Counted from the stretch's first letter, positions 20,217 to 31,179 are shown. The stretch is 64,000 nucleotides of DNA from Providencia rustigianii DSM 4541 (GCF_000156395.1 NZ_GG703818.1:46228-110227), one strand, 5' to 3'. Numbers and translations: made by a program. The notes: generated from the letters alone by a model not told the origin.

Positions 20217-21128
20217 ATGACAATTGATTTAAGCAAGATGGTAACGGAAAGCCGTAATACTGCGAGCATGGATATTGACCAACTGTCCACTATTGAGATG
20301 CTGAAAGTCATCAATGATGAAGATAAAAAAGTGCCTGTAGCGGTGGAAAAAACCTTACCACAAATAGCTCAATTAGTTGATAAAGTTGCCGAAGCTTTCC
20401 TTAATGGTGGTCGCTTAATTTATTCTGGTGCCGGAACATCTGGTCGTTTAGGGATCCTTGATGCCAGTGAATGCCCACCGACTTACGGAACGCCACATGA
20501 ACAAGTGATTGGCTTAATTGCGGGTGGTCATCAAGCCATTTTTCGGGCGGTAGAAAATGCCGAAGACAAGCCAGATCTTGGCGAGCAAGATTTAAAAGAT
20601 ATTCATTTCAATTCAAAAGATATTCTCGTTGGTATAGCAGCAAGTGGGCGAACGCCTTACGTACTTGGTGCACTGAAGTATGCATATTCTGTCGGTGCAA
20701 CCACGGCATCCATTAGCTGTAATCCTGACAGCCCAGTATCTCAAGCCGCTGATATCGCCATCACGCCAGTAGTTGGTCCTGAAGTTGTTACGGGCTCCTC
20801 ACGAATGAAAGCGGGTACTGCCCAAAAACTGATCCTCAATATGATTACAACGGGCGCCATGATCCGTATCGGTAAAGTTTTTGGCAATTTAATGGTCGAT
20901 GTTGAAGCGACTAACGCCAAATTAATTGAGCGCCAAACTCGCATCGTGATGGAAGCGACTGAGTGTGATCGCAACACCGCAGAATTGGCATTGCAACAAT
21001 GTGATAGACACTGTAAGACCGCAATTTTGATGATTTTATCAGGCTTAAATGCGGATGAAGCCCGTCAACTACTCGCTAACAATAACGGCTTTATTCGCAC
21101 TGCCCTCAACATCGCAAAGTCTGTCTAA
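20217..21128 (+). CDS. murQ: N-acetylmuramic acid 6-phosphate etherase
   Basis: MurQ cleaves the lactyl ether of MurNAc-6-phosphate to give GlcNAc-6-phosphate and D-lactate, the first cytoplasmic step after PTS uptake. The 303-residue protein shows the SIS fold with [23 protein letters not shown] (about 77-99), the catalytic Glu in that segment, [15 protein letters not shown], and [26 protein letters not shown] lies upstream of the ATG. murP follows 27 bases later on the same strand. Confidence 0.97.
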   Translation: MTIDLSKMVTESRNTASMDIDQLSTIEMLKVINDEDKKVPVAVEKTLPQIAQLVDKVAEAFLNGGRLIYSGAGTSGRLGILDASECPPTYGTPHEQVIGLIAGGHQAIFRAVENAEDKPDLGEQDLKDIHFNSKDILVGIAASGRTPYVLGALKYAYSVGATTASISCNPDSPVSQAADIAITPVVGPEVVTGSSRMKAGTAQKLILNMITTGAMIRIGKVFGNLMVDVEATNAKLIERQTRIVMEATECDRNTAELALQQCDRHCKTAILMILSGLNADEARQLLANNNGFIRTALNIAKSV

Positions 21129-21155
21129 TCAACGGACACTTATGAGAAAAACAGT

Positions 21156-22622
21156 ATGTCTAAAATAAATAATGAAATGATCCAGCAGATCCTGCAACTG
21201 GTGGGTGGCGGTCGTAACATCAAACAGTGTGGTAACTGTATGACTCGTTTACGACTTACATTAAATGATGTTCAACATGTAGATAAAGCGGCGATTAAAA
21301 AAATTGCAGGTGTGCTGGGCGTCCTCGAAAGTGATGACCAACTGCAAATTGTTCTCGGACCGGGGAAAGCGCAAGCTGCCGCTGATTTAATGAAACAAAT
21401 GCTAGAAAATGACGAAGCAAATGAGATTCAACCTAATGCACCACAGGATCTGAAGGATATCGCCTCCGCTAATAAACAACAGTTGAAAAAGAAACAAACC
21501 AGTGGCATTCACCGTTTTTTATCAAAATTCGCGACCATCTTTACACCACTAATCCCGGGTTTTATCGGAGCGGGTTTACTGATGGGGCTTGCATCACTGC
21601 TGGCACTATTATCCGCTAACCAAAACTTATTCCCCGCAGATTCCAGCCAGCTTGACTCACTGAAAAGTTTAATTGCTTATATGAGCGTGTTTGGTAAAGG
21701 ATTATTTACCTTTATGGGATTATTAATCGGCTATAACGCCCAAAAAGCATTTGGAGGAAGTGGCGTTAATGGAGCGATTATCGCTGCACTATTTATTTTG
21801 GGTTACGATCCTGCTGCAACCAAAGGCTTTTATTCCGGAATGACGGATTTCTTTGGCTGGTACATTGATCCACGCGGAAATATTATCGGTATATTAATCG
21901 CCTGTATCTTTGGGGCGTGGGTTGAAAAGCAAGTACGTAAAGTCATCCCGGCTAGCCTAGATATTATTTTAACCTCAACTATCACACTGCTTATCGTGGG
22001 CGCCGCAACCTTTATCTTCATCATGCCAATAGGTGTCTGGTTATTTGATGGGATGTCATGGCTATTCATGCATTTAAATGGAAATCCTATTGGTACAGCT
22101 ATATTAGCCGGTCTATTCTTAATCGCAGTGATGTTTGGGGTACACCAAGGATTTATTCCTGTGTACGTGGCATTGGTTGAAGCCCAAGGCTTTAACTCAT
22201 TATTCCCAATTCTTGCCATGGCGGGAGCAGGCCAAGTTGGAGCGGCTTTGGCTCTGTATGTAAAAGCAAAAAAAGGATCTGTGACTCGTAGTCAGATTGG
22301 CGGAGCATTGTTCCCGGGCTTCTTAGGTATCGGTGAGCCACTGATTTATGGCGTTACATTACCTAGAGTAAAACCATTTGTAACCGCATGTCTCGGTGGT
22401 GCAGCCGGTGGGTTCTTTGTCGGTACCGTAGCTTGGATGGGATTACCCGTTGGTTTGAACACCGTTTTCGGTCCTTCCGGATTAATTGCTATTCCATTAA
22501 TGACATCAGCCCAAGGCGTATTACCCGCAATGGCGGTATATGTAGGCGGAGTCTTGGTCGCTTATCTTTGCGGATTTATCTTTACATACCTGTTTGGTAG
22601 TAAAAATGTAGATTTGGATTAA
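21156..22622 (+). CDS. murP: MurNAc-specific PTS enzyme IIBC
   Basis: MurP imports and phosphorylates N-acetylmuramic acid using phosphate passed from a glucose-type EIIA (Crr), as no EIIA domain is present. The 488-residue protein has an N-terminal EIIB domain (1-90) with the phosphorylated cysteine in [14 protein letters not shown], a charged linker, and an EIIC domain of about ten membrane helices from residue 120, containing the loop [22 protein letters not shown]. coli MurP is 474 residues. It is in an operon with murQ and ends at a strong terminator. Confidence 0.95.
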   Translation: MSKINNEMIQQILQLVGGGRNIKQCGNCMTRLRLTLNDVQHVDKAAIKKIAGVLGVLESDDQLQIVLGPGKAQAAADLMKQMLENDEANEIQPNAPQDLKDIASANKQQLKKKQTSGIHRFLSKFATIFTPLIPGFIGAGLLMGLASLLALLSANQNLFPADSSQLDSLKSLIAYMSVFGKGLFTFMGLLIGYNAQKAFGGSGVNGAIIAALFILGYDPAATKGFYSGMTDFFGWYIDPRGNIIGILIACIFGAWVEKQVRKVIPASLDIILTSTITLLIVGAATFIFIMPIGVWLFDGMSWLFMHLNGNPIGTAILAGLFLIAVMFGVHQGFIPVYVALVEAQGFNSLFPILAMAGAGQVGAALALYVKAKKGSVTRSQIGGALFPGFLGIGEPLIYGVTLPRVKPFVTACLGGAAGGFFVGTVAWMGLPVGLNTVFGPSGLIAIPLMTSAQGVLPAMAVYVGGVLVAYLCGFIFTYLFGSKNVDLD

Positions 22623-22640
22623 TAGATTTAATTTTTGAGT

Positions 22641-22674
22641 AAAAAGGCACTTTATCAGTGCCTTTTTCTTTTTT
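22641..22674 (+). terminator. murQP terminator
   Basis: AAAAAGGCACT and AGTGCCTTTTT form a stem around TTATC, followed by CTTTTTT, 19 bases after the murP stop. Confidence 0.9.
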
Positions 22675-22687
22675 ATTCGTTGAATGC

Positions 22688-23293
22688 TTATTCCAACCAA
22701 ATTAGGGGGACACAAGCGGCTGTCAGTAAGCCCATTACGAGATTAAAAATAAACCATGCACGGCGGCTACGTAAGAATGAACCGATCAAAGAGCCGAATC
22801 CCATCCAAATTAAACCTGCTGTAAAATTCACAATCACAAAAGCAATGCTCATCACAATAATCGATTGTGAAAATAGCTCTCCCGGTAAGCTAAAGCTCCC
22901 TACAGCCCCTAATCCCATCATCCAAGCTTTTGGATTCAAGAACTGTAATAACCCCCCCTGAAACCAATTGATACTCTTTGGTGCTTTGCTATCTGTTTTT
23001 AAAGGTTCATAATTTGCCATGGTAGTTTTCCATGCCAACCATAATAAATAGAGGCTACCGATAGCTTTCAGTACAATATGAATTGCTGGATACAATAATA
23101 GTAATGCCGCAATGCCGAATGCAGACAGATAAAGAATAGACTGCATACCAAGCATTATTCCTAGTAATAATCCTATGCTACGACGAAATCCATAGTTAGC
23201 TGCACATGAGGTCAATAACATATTGTTAGGCCCTGGAGTGACGGCGGCAATGAATAAAAACGTAAATAGTGAAAAAATTAGCCCCAGAGTCAT
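22688..23293 (-). CDS. LysE/RhtB-family amino acid exporter
   Basis: The 201-residue protein has about six membrane helices and begins MTLGLIFSLFTFLFIAAVTPGPNNML; the AVTPGPNN motif in the first helix is diagnostic of the LysE/RhtB family, and FLNPKAWMMGLGAVG is a second family signature. Members export amino acids or derivatives; which one cannot be told. It is a single gene convergent with murP and divergent from yheT. Confidence 0.92.
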   Translation of the reverse strand: MTLGLIFSLFTFLFIAAVTPGPNNMLLTSCAANYGFRRSIGLLLGIMLGMQSILYLSAFGIAALLLLYPAIHIVLKAIGSLYLLWLAWKTTMANYEPLKTDSKAPKSINWFQGGLLQFLNPKAWMMGLGAVGSFSLPGELFSQSIIVMSIAFVIVNFTAGLIWMGFGSLIGSFLRSRRAWFIFNLVMGLLTAACVPLIWLE

Positions 23294-23395
23294 TTATAAT
23301 TTAAACCTCAACCTAAATATGTTTACTTGCATCACAAAAAAATAACAGTATGTTATGTGACTCACAAGAGTCCCCAATAAATAAAATATAAGGCT

Positions 23396-24379
23396 ATGTC
23401 AGATAATTTCCGTCCAATGAGCTGGGCTAAAAACCCACATCTCCAAACCTTACTGCCAAGGATATTTAGGCGTACCCCAAGAATAATCCCGACATGGCAA
23501 AGATTAGAATTACCCGACGGTGATTTTATTGATCTTGCTTGGAGTGAAAAACCTGAACACGCGAGCACCAAGCCGCGTTTAGTTATTTTTCATGGATTGG
23601 AAGGAAATTTTAAAAGCCCCTACGCTCACGGGATGCTAGAGAGTGCCCAAAAACAGGGTTGGCTCGGCGTGATCATGCATTTTAGAGGTTGCAGCGGTGA
23701 GCCTAATCGCCAAAAACGAATCTATCACTCTGGTGAAACCAGTGATGCAGGCTATTTTTTACATTGGCTGAAGCAGACATGGGGAGATGTACCAACCGCC
23801 GCAGTAGGCTATTCTCTTGGTGGTAATATGCTGGCATGCTATCTGGCAGAACAAGGTGAAAACGCAGATTTGGACGCGGGTGTCGTTGTCTCTGCACCTT
23901 TAATGCTAGAAGCCTGCTCCCTGAAAATGGAAACTGGGGTTTCCCAGTTGTACCAACGCTATCTCCTTAATGGCTTAAAACGTAATGCAAGCCGTAAATT
24001 AGTTCGCTATCCAGGATCACTTCCTCTGAATCTCTTGCAACTAAAGCAACTGAAACGAATTCGAGAATTTGATGATGTCATTACGGCTCGTATTCATGGG
24101 TTTGACGATGCGGCAGACTATTATCAAAAATGCAGTGCATTACCAAAACTGTCACATATCACCAAGCCTACGCTGATTATTCATGCCAAAGATGACCCTT
24201 TTATGGCCCCTGAAGTCGTTCCTGACCTCAGCCAATTGCCTCACAATATTGAGTACCAAATGACTGAACATGGAGGTCACGTTGGTTTTGTGGGGGGCAG
24301 TTTCCGTAAACCTCAAATGTGGTTAGAAACGCGTATCCCATTATGGCTAACGGCTTATTTAAATGAGAACAAATCATGA
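23396..24379 (+). CDS. yheT: Alpha/beta hydrolase YheT
   Basis: The 327-residue protein belongs to the YheT/AB-hydrolase family of uncharacterised esterases. The first 45 residues include the family-typical [17 protein letters not shown]. The nucleophile elbow is GYSLGGN, the acid is in [10 protein letters not shown], and the histidine is in [11 protein letters not shown]. Its last bases overlap the yheU start as ATGA, so the two genes are translationally coupled. Substrate unknown. Confidence 0.95.
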   Translation: MSDNFRPMSWAKNPHLQTLLPRIFRRTPRIIPTWQRLELPDGDFIDLAWSEKPEHASTKPRLVIFHGLEGNFKSPYAHGMLESAQKQGWLGVIMHFRGCSGEPNRQKRIYHSGETSDAGYFLHWLKQTWGDVPTAAVGYSLGGNMLACYLAEQGENADLDAGVVVSAPLMLEACSLKMETGVSQLYQRYLLNGLKRNASRKLVRYPGSLPLNLLQLKQLKRIREFDDVITARIHGFDDAADYYQKCSALPKLSHITKPTLIIHAKDDPFMAPEVVPDLSQLPHNIEYQMTEHGGHVGFVGGSFRKPQMWLETRIPLWLTAYLNENKS

Positions 24380-24594
24380 TTATTCCGTGGAAAGACTTAG
24401 CACCTGAAACCCTCGAAAATCTGATTGAAAGCTATGTATTACGTGAAGGCACCGACTATGGTACTCATGAAAAAAGCTTACAAGACAAAGTGAATGATGT
24501 GAAACGGCAGTTAGTTTCTGGGGAAATTGTGCTAGTCTGGTCTGAGCTACATGAATCCGTAAATTTTATGCCTAATAACCAGTTTCGCCCGTAA
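24376..24594 (+). CDS. yheU: YheU family protein
   Basis: A 72-residue protein of unknown function with the family pattern [29 protein letters not shown]. It overlaps yheT by four bases and lies 60 bases before prkB, the conserved yheT-yheU-prkB arrangement. Confidence 0.94.
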   Translation: MIIPWKDLAPETLENLIESYVLREGTDYGTHEKSLQDKVNDVKRQLVSGEIVLVWSELHESVNFMPNNQFRP

Positions 24595-24654
24595 TCCCGC
24601 TTCATTCGCTGTTTATTGAAATAGTGGTCATGAGCGTAAAACAGGGAGTCCACT

Positions 24655-25521
24655 ATGTCGAAGAAACACCCTATCATTGCCGTCACCGGATCGAGTGGCG
24701 CAGGAACGACCTCTACTAGCCAAGCTTTTCGTAAAATATTCCACCAGCTAAATATTCGCCCTGCAACCCTTGAAGGGGATAGTTTTCATCGTTATACCCG
24801 CCCAGAAATGGATATGGCAATCCGTAAAGCCCGTGAACAAGGTCGCCATATTAGTTATTTTGGTTCCGAAGCGAATGATTTTGCTCTGCTAGAACAAACG
24901 TTGATTGATTACGCTAAAACAGGTCAGGGGCAATCTCGAAAATATCTGCATACCTATGATGAAGCCGTACCTTATGGTCTCCAACCGGGAACCTTTACGC
25001 CTTGGGAGTCTCTGCCAGAAAAATCCGATGTATTATTTTATGAGGGTTTACATGGCGGTGTCGTGACACCTGAGCATGATGTTGCCAAACATGTAGATTT
25101 ACTGGTCGGTGTTGTCCCGATTGTCAATTTAGAGTGGATTCAAAAAATGATCCGCGATACGACGGAAAGAGGACATTCCCGAGAAGCGGTGATGGATTCC
25201 GTAGTGCGCTCTATGGGTGATTATATTAACTATATTACTCCGCAATTTTCGCGCACACATATTAATTTCCAACGCGTTCCAACCGTCGATACGTCGAACC
25301 CATTCTCCGCTAAAGCTATCCCATCACAGGATGAAAGTTTCATTGTGATCCGCTTTAGAGGGTTAGAACAGATTGATTTTCCTTATTTGCTTTCGATGGT
25401 TAACGGTTCATTTATCTCGGCGATGAATACCATTGTGGTACCTGGGGGAAAATTAGGGCTCGCAATGGAGCTCATTATGATGCCATTAGTTGAAAAGCTA
25501 ATTAAGCAGCGAAGTGAATAA
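24655..25521 (+). CDS. prkB: Phosphoribulokinase family protein PrkB
   Basis: The 288-residue protein has a P-loop near the start (GSSGAGTTSTSQAF, about residues 12-25) and the family segments EGDSFHRYTRPEMD, FYEGLHGG and RDTTERGHS. It resembles phosphoribulokinase, but enterobacteria have no Calvin cycle and the true substrate is unknown. It is in line with yheT-yheU and upstream of the convergent yhfA. Confidence 0.93.
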   Translation: MSKKHPIIAVTGSSGAGTTSTSQAFRKIFHQLNIRPATLEGDSFHRYTRPEMDMAIRKAREQGRHISYFGSEANDFALLEQTLIDYAKTGQGQSRKYLHTYDEAVPYGLQPGTFTPWESLPEKSDVLFYEGLHGGVVTPEHDVAKHVDLLVGVVPIVNLEWIQKMIRDTTERGHSREAVMDSVVRSMGDYINYITPQFSRTHINFQRVPTVDTSNPFSAKAIPSQDESFIVIRFRGLEQIDFPYLLSMVNGSFISAMNTIVVPGGKLGLAMELIMMPLVEKLIKQRSE

Positions 25522-25551
25522 AGCCATATCAAATTAAATGAATACTTACAT

Positions 25552-25582
25552 AGATACTTACCTTCTTTGAAGATAAGTATCT
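25552..25582. terminator. Hairpin between prkB and yhfA
   Basis: AGATACTTA and TAAGTATCT form a nine-base stem, extended inward by CTTC/GAAG around TTT. It lies between two convergent genes and probably ends transcription from both, although no long T run follows. Confidence 0.6.
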
Positions 25583-25598
25583 AATAACATAAAAGTAA

Positions 25599-26003
25599 TT
25601 AGATATTTTTAATTTCGAAGCTATGGGTTACTTTTACTGTTTTTTCTAACATAATCGCGACTGAGCAATATTTTTCAGCCGAAAGTTGTACGGCTCGCTC
25701 AACCACTTTTTCGGTTAATTCACGACCGACAACAATAAAGTGCAAATTGATGTGCGTGAAATAACGAGGGGCTTCATCACGGCGTTGGGATGTGAGTTTA
25801 ACTTCACAGTCGGTAATATCGTAGCGACCTTTTTGTAAAATAGACACCACGTCTATCGCGCTACATCCACCTGCTGCCATCAAGACCATTTCCATTGGGC
25901 TAGGTGCTTTATCTCCAGCATTACCATCCATCATGATTTGATGCCCAGATGCTGATTCACCTAAGAAAGAGAGCCCTTCAACCCACTTTACGCGTGCTTC
26001 CAT
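25599..26003 (-). CDS. yhfA: OsmC family protein YhfA
   Basis: The 134-residue protein has the two cysteines typical of OsmC/Ohr folds, one in AAGGCSAIDVVSIL and one in SAEKYCSVAIMLEK, suggesting thiol-dependent peroxide reduction, though YhfA's substrate is not established. It is divergent from crp, as in E. coli. Confidence 0.93.
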   Translation of the reverse strand: MEARVKWVEGLSFLGESASGHQIMMDGNAGDKAPSPMEMVLMAAGGCSAIDVVSILQKGRYDITDCEVKLTSQRRDEAPRYFTHINLHFIVVGRELTEKVVERAVQLSAEKYCSVAIMLEKTVKVTHSFEIKNI

Positions 26004-26333
26004 TTTTGTTCCCCTTGAAAAATGTCGTTATTAAAGGCTACATTGTTCCATATATCTGAATAATGTTATATCAGCATTATTAGGCTGAAGCGATACAGGG
26101 AAGACTTTCTGTATTGGATATGATACAAACAATGCTTAGTTGATAGGATTAAGATCAAAACTCAACGATTCAATTGATTATATTATACAATTGATATTAA
26201 CTTGCTTTTGACCTATAACGAGCATTAATTATGGGTAACTAACGCAACTTAGTATGCCAAGCTAGAAATTTTAAAGTCAGCCTTTCACCTTAATTTTCTG
26301 AAGGGTTGCAATAACATACAGAGGATAACGCTA
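26004..26333. promoter_or_regulatory. yhfA-crp divergent regulatory region
   Basis: A 330-base region with no gene. In E. coli the equivalent region carries the crp promoter with CRP and Fis sites. Here I see AT-rich inverted sequence around 26167-26200 (CAATTGATTATATTATACAATTG) and an AGAGGATAACG leader before the crp start, like that of E. coli. No clear full CRP consensus was found by eye. Confidence 0.5.
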
Positions 26334-26966
26334 ATGGTTCTCGGCAAGCCACAAACAGACCCTACTCTTGAATGGTTTTTGTCACACTGCCATATTCATA
26401 AGTATCCATCCAAGAGCACTCTAATCCATCAGGGTGAAAAAGCAGAAACCCTTTACTATATCGTTAAAGGTTCAGTGGCTGTTTTAATCAAAGATGAAGA
26501 AGGCAAAGAAATGATTCTCTCTTACTTAAATCAGGGAGACTTCATTGGTGAACTTGGGTTATTTGAAGAAGGGCAAGAACGTACTGCGTGGGTTCGAGCT
26601 AAAGTTGCTTGTGAAGTCGCTGAAATTTCTTATAAGAAATTCCGTCAGCTAATTCAGGTTAATCCAGATATTCTGATGCGCCTTTCTGCGCAGATGGCAA
26701 GCCGCTTACAAACTACATCAGAAAAAGTCGGTAACTTGGCATTCCTTGATGTGACTGGTCGTATCGCTCAAACCTTATTAAATTTAGCAAAACAACCTGA
26801 TGCAATGACTCACCCAGACGGTATGCAGATCAAAATTACTCGTCAAGAAATTGGTCAAATCGTTGGGTGTTCACGCGAAACTGTAGGTCGTATTTTAAAA
26901 ATGTTAGAAGATCAAAATTTGATCTCTGCACATGGTAAAACGATCGTCGTTTACGGTACTCGATAA
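26334..26966 (+). CDS. crp: cAMP receptor protein
   Basis: CRP is the global cAMP-dependent regulator of carbon metabolism. The 210-residue product has the E. coli length and is almost identical to it: the cyclic-nucleotide domain with [18 protein letters not shown] (phosphate-binding Arg and Ser/Thr region), the hinge, and the helix-turn-helix [21 protein letters not shown], whose recognition helix is unchanged. DNA specificity should therefore match the E. coli consensus, as at the site before murQ. Confidence 0.98.
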   Translation: MVLGKPQTDPTLEWFLSHCHIHKYPSKSTLIHQGEKAETLYYIVKGSVAVLIKDEEGKEMILSYLNQGDFIGELGLFEEGQERTAWVRAKVACEVAEISYKKFRQLIQVNPDILMRLSAQMASRLQTTSEKVGNLAFLDVTGRIAQTLLNLAKQPDAMTHPDGMQIKITRQEIGQIVGCSRETVGRILKMLEDQNLISAHGKTIVVYGTR

Positions 26967-27005
26967 TTTTTATTTTGGTCCAGTAATATTTACTGGGCTT
27001 TATAT

Positions 27006-27040
27006 AAACAGCTGTATATATCTCATATATGGCTGTTTTT
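27006..27040 (+). terminator. crp terminator
   Basis: AAACAGC (27006-27012) and GCTGTTTTT (27032-27040) form a stem with an AT-rich upper part, about 40 bases after the crp stop. A smaller inverted repeat, CCAGTAA/TTACTGG, lies just before it at 26980-26996. Confidence 0.7.
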
Positions 27041-27163
27041 CATTCCTAATATTGCCCATCATATACTTTCTGTTCAAAATAGCAGCGCTTTTTGATATTA
27101 GTCTAACAATCCTTATATATAAAATACTGAATAATTAGCCAGCAATCATTTAGGATTTTATTT

Positions 27164-27528
27164 ATGAAACAGATTAATAATTTAACACCATCAAACTACA
27201 TCTACCATGCCGGTACAACTAAGAGCGGTAATAACCAAACTTTTTTACAGCGTCAGGCATTCTTTGAACGCTTACAATCAGCGAATTCGACCCCAAAAAA
27301 TTTCCAATTTTAGTAAAAGAATCAACTACTCAAGCTAAAGAAACTCGTGTACCTCATTTTATATCTTCACTCAAAATTGGAAGCTTAGTTCCTAATAATC
27401 AACCCACACAACACTCATTTACACCTAAAGCAAAAGTTATTTTTGGTACTCCGTTTAACAAAAATATTGATACGCATTTTATTGGTTTTAATAAGAGTTT
27501 TGCATTTTTTAAAAACTTATCTAATTAA
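27164..27528 (+). pseudogene. Frameshifted small AT-rich gene, paralogous leader with next gene
   Basis: From ATG 27164 (AGGA upstream) 49 codons run to TAG at 27311. Moving to the -1 frame inside CCCCAAAAAA (27291-27300) continues the frame to TAA at 27526-27528, giving about 121 residues. The restored sequence reads ..ANSTPKKFPILV.., which resembles ..TNSSPKIFPVID.. in the neighbouring gene at 27708, and both have TFLQ about 20 residues earlier. This favours one ancestral frame broken by an indel, or a -1 slip at A-AAA-AAT (27295-27301). No known domain is recognised. The composition is rich in Asn, Thr, Lys and Phe. Confidence 0.55.
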
Positions 27529-27578
27529 TTTTATTTATTCGCCACGTCTCAATCCTACAATCGATATGCCACCCCTTT

Positions 27579-27609
27579 AGCCTAACGCGTATTTGTTAGG
27601 CTTTTTTTT
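27579..27609 (+). terminator. Terminator after the frameshifted gene
   Basis: AGCCTAAC (27579-27586) and GTTAGGCT (27595-27602) form a stem followed by eight T. It separates the broken gene from the one at 27708, so they are separate transcription units. Confidence 0.88.
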
Positions 27610-27707
27610 ATCAATTAGCTAATTATTTAATGGAATCGATTTTTTATATCAATTCTATCTAAAACTCCTATAGCATTGAAATAGATAAATAATTAGGAGA
27701 AGCAATC

Positions 27708-28832
27708 ATGATAGGCACAATCATAAATTCACCGAATGTTAGAAATAGTACCCCATCGACATTTCTACAATCTGAAAAAAAGTATCTATTTCTGAATAAG
27801 GTTATTGAAACAAATTCATCTCCAAAAATATTTCCTGTTATCGATTTTCATAATAGAACGAAGTCATTAAATGAAAATAAAAAATTCCAAAATATGTGGG
27901 ATGAAGCGATTAAAACAACCAAGCTAAAACTGAGGGATTGTAATAAAGAAAATACTTATCAAAACTTACACCCGGTAATTAGAGAGACCAATATAAAAAT
28001 TGAGGCTTTACAACGGTTGCTTGGGAAGAGTGATCATCTCTTCGAAAATACCTATGTTAAGAATGAAAAAAACGTAAAAAAAACCGCTAAAGATAATACC
28101 CCTCAAAAAATTACTGTACTCATTGATAGATGTAAAAATTTATTAGAAAAAACGACTAAAAATTCACAACATATCGCTACATTAGATGAGCGAGTGAGAG
28201 TAACATTAGATAAAGCAGATCTTGACCACACACTGCTCAATCTTAAAAACACAGAATTTCCTCCTACCGTATTTTATACAAAGCCTGAACTTAGTGACGC
28301 TGAAAAACTCAATATTATAATTAATTTTCAATTACCTAAAGAAATAAAAAGAATTAAAGGAAGTAAAATTCCACGACAAATAAAAAATACAAATCCAGTA
28401 GATAATCAATATTCTAATCATAAAACTCATGATAAAGACATGATGTTGAAAAATTCCAAATCCGATTTCAACACAATCAGAACAAAAAAAATTAACGGGA
28501 AAAAAATTGAGCTTTACACATCAGGGAAAACAATAAAATCAACGGAACATACCCAAAATCATCAAAATATAAAGATTGAACGCACACCCAGTAAAAGTAC
28601 AAAATTACACAATGCATTTAAATCTGTCCAAGAACAAAACAACTCCAATACTCGATTACAAAAACACAGAATAAGAACGCCAGATAACATACGAGCTCAA
28701 GACTCATTCCTAATGAAAATTCATCAAGAAATGGAAAGAAATTCAAAGAAAATAGATAGCTTGAGAGAGGATATTAGCGTAAAAAAACAAAAAATGGATA
28801 TGATAAAAGATAGAATTCTAGCCCGAAAATAA
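27708..28832 (+). CDS. Unknown AT-rich, lysine/asparagine-rich protein
   Basis: The 374-residue protein has no signal peptide, membrane segment or domain that I recognise. AGGAG lies eight bases before the ATG. The N-terminus (MIGTIINSPNVRNSTPSTFLQ) is rich in Ser, Thr, Asn and Ile, followed by helical, strongly basic and polar sequence; residues 215-330 look disordered and the last 45 residues form a probable coiled coil (KIHQEMERNSKKIDSLREDI). Its N-terminal 45 residues resemble those of the broken gene upstream. The pair sits between crp and argD, where E. coli has yhfK, and its base composition differs from its neighbours. A secreted effector is one possibility, not proven. Confidence 0.75.
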   Translation: MIGTIINSPNVRNSTPSTFLQSEKKYLFLNKVIETNSSPKIFPVIDFHNRTKSLNENKKFQNMWDEAIKTTKLKLRDCNKENTYQNLHPVIRETNIKIEALQRLLGKSDHLFENTYVKNEKNVKKTAKDNTPQKITVLIDRCKNLLEKTTKNSQHIATLDERVRVTLDKADLDHTLLNLKNTEFPPTVFYTKPELSDAEKLNIIINFQLPKEIKRIKGSKIPRQIKNTNPVDNQYSNHKTHDKDMMLKNSKSDFNTIRTKKINGKKIELYTSGKTIKSTEHTQNHQNIKIERTPSKSTKLHNAFKSVQEQNNSNTRLQKHRIRTPDNIRAQDSFLMKIHQEMERNSKKIDSLREDISVKKQKMDMIKDRILARK

Positions 28833-28838
28833 TACTGA

Positions 28839-28870
28839 CACTCAAAGAGGCTTTACCTCTTTGAGTGTTT
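28839..28870. terminator. Bidirectional terminator between the unknown gene and argD
   Basis: CACTCAAAGAGG and CCTCTTTGAGTG form a perfect 12-base stem around CTTTA, followed by TTTAT on the plus strand. It lies between convergent genes. Confidence 0.85.
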
Positions 28871-28876
28871 ATCTGA

Positions 28877-30121
<1,245 letters not shown>

Positions 30122-30124
30122 CTA

Positions 30125-30163
30125 AGTGAAAATATAAGCATCAAATATGAATAAAAAATCAAA
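30125..30163 (-). promoter_or_regulatory. Paired ARG boxes upstream of argD
   Basis: TGAAT-AAAA-AATCA (30148-30161) matches the ARG box core TGAAT-N4-ATTCA with one change, and the weaker TGAAA-ATAT-AAGCA begins at 30127, exactly 21 bases away. Two 18-base boxes three bases apart is the usual ArgR hexamer arrangement. They lie about 30-70 bases before the argD start. Confidence 0.65.
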
Positions 30164-30225
30164 AAAGAGCAATAGCAAAGGGGCAAATATGCATAATTAA
30201 ATTGAAAGAGTGCTAAATCCAGAGA

Positions 30226-30801
30226 TTAATACTTGAGAAAATTATTCAGTAGCTCATGCCCCTGCTCGCTCAAAATACTTTCTGGATGGAATTGGACGCC
30301 TTCAATAGGCAGGGTTTTATGGCGAATTCCCATAATCTCGTCAATATCACCATTATTTAGTGACCATGCAGAGACATCAAAGGAAGCAGGGAGAGTTTCC
30401 GCAGCAATCACTAACGAATGATAGCGGGTGACCGTCAGTGGCCGATTAAGCCCCTTAAATACCCCTTGGTGATTATGGTGAATTGAAGACGTTTTGCCGT
30501 GCATCACTTCACGGGCTTTCACCACTGACGCACCAAAAGCTTGTCCAATCGCTTGATGTCCCAAGCAAATACCTAGAATAGGTAACTTCCCAGCAAAATA
30601 TTTTATCGCTTCAAGAGAAATTCCGGCTTCATCTGGTGTGCAAGGACCTGGTGAGATCACCAAGTGTGTAGGAGCCAGTTGTTCAATCTCTTCGAGGGTA
30701 ATTTCGTCATTTCGTTTCACAACCACTTCCGCACCGAGTTCACAAAAGTATTGGTAGAGGTTGTAAGTAAATGAATCGTAATTATCAATAAGTAAAAGCA
30801 T
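30226..30801 (-). CDS. pabA: Aminodeoxychorismate synthase glutaminase subunit
   Basis: PabA is the class I glutamine amidotransferase that supplies ammonia to PabB for 4-amino-4-deoxychorismate, on the way to folate. The 191-residue protein has [16 protein letters not shown] at the start, the nucleophile cysteine in [14 protein letters not shown] (about residue 79) and the His/Glu pair in [10 protein letters not shown]. It resembles TrpG, but its place between argD and ppiA away from trp genes supports PabA. Confidence 0.95.
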   Translation of the reverse strand: MLLLIDNYDSFTYNLYQYFCELGAEVVVKRNDEITLEEIEQLAPTHLVISPGPCTPDEAGISLEAIKYFAGKLPILGICLGHQAIGQAFGASVVKAREVMHGKTSSIHHNHQGVFKGLNRPLTVTRYHSLVIAAETLPASFDVSAWSLNNGDIDEIMGIRHKTLPIEGVQFHPESILSEQGHELLNNFLKY

Positions 30802-31179
30802 AGTAGCCTATCCGACTGATTTTTATCATTATAAATTATTTCTCATACATAATTTATGGAGGTTGGCAATCAGAACACCACCCAAAAACCATACATTTTT
30901 ATGAGGGGCGGCTATCATAGCACAGCCTAGTCAGGAAAATAGCCTATTTAAATCAAGTAATCCCTTTTCATTTAGAAAAATCCATATAAAAATCATGGGA
31001 TTATATTCACATTCTCATAACAACATTAATGCGTATAAAAAATTGTTTTAAATACAATAAAATAAGAATATTAGTAAGTTATATCGCGAATTGAGGATGA
31101 ATACTGAGGAAAATACAGAAGAGAGAAATTAAACATAAGGTGGGCAATATTGAATAACTTACCCACCCGCTAACAAAAG
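30802..31179. other. Intergenic region between ppiA and pabA
   Basis: In E. coli this interval holds fic and yhfG. Here the 378 bases have no open frame of useful length and no recognisable Fic motif (HPFREGNGR) or YhfG remnant. The right part presumably contains the pabA promoter. Nothing else was seen. Confidence 0.6.

Noticed and set aside
26932-27138. Small hydrophobic plus-strand frame at the end of crp
   Set aside because: It starts inside crp, spans the crp terminator and lacks a ribosome site.
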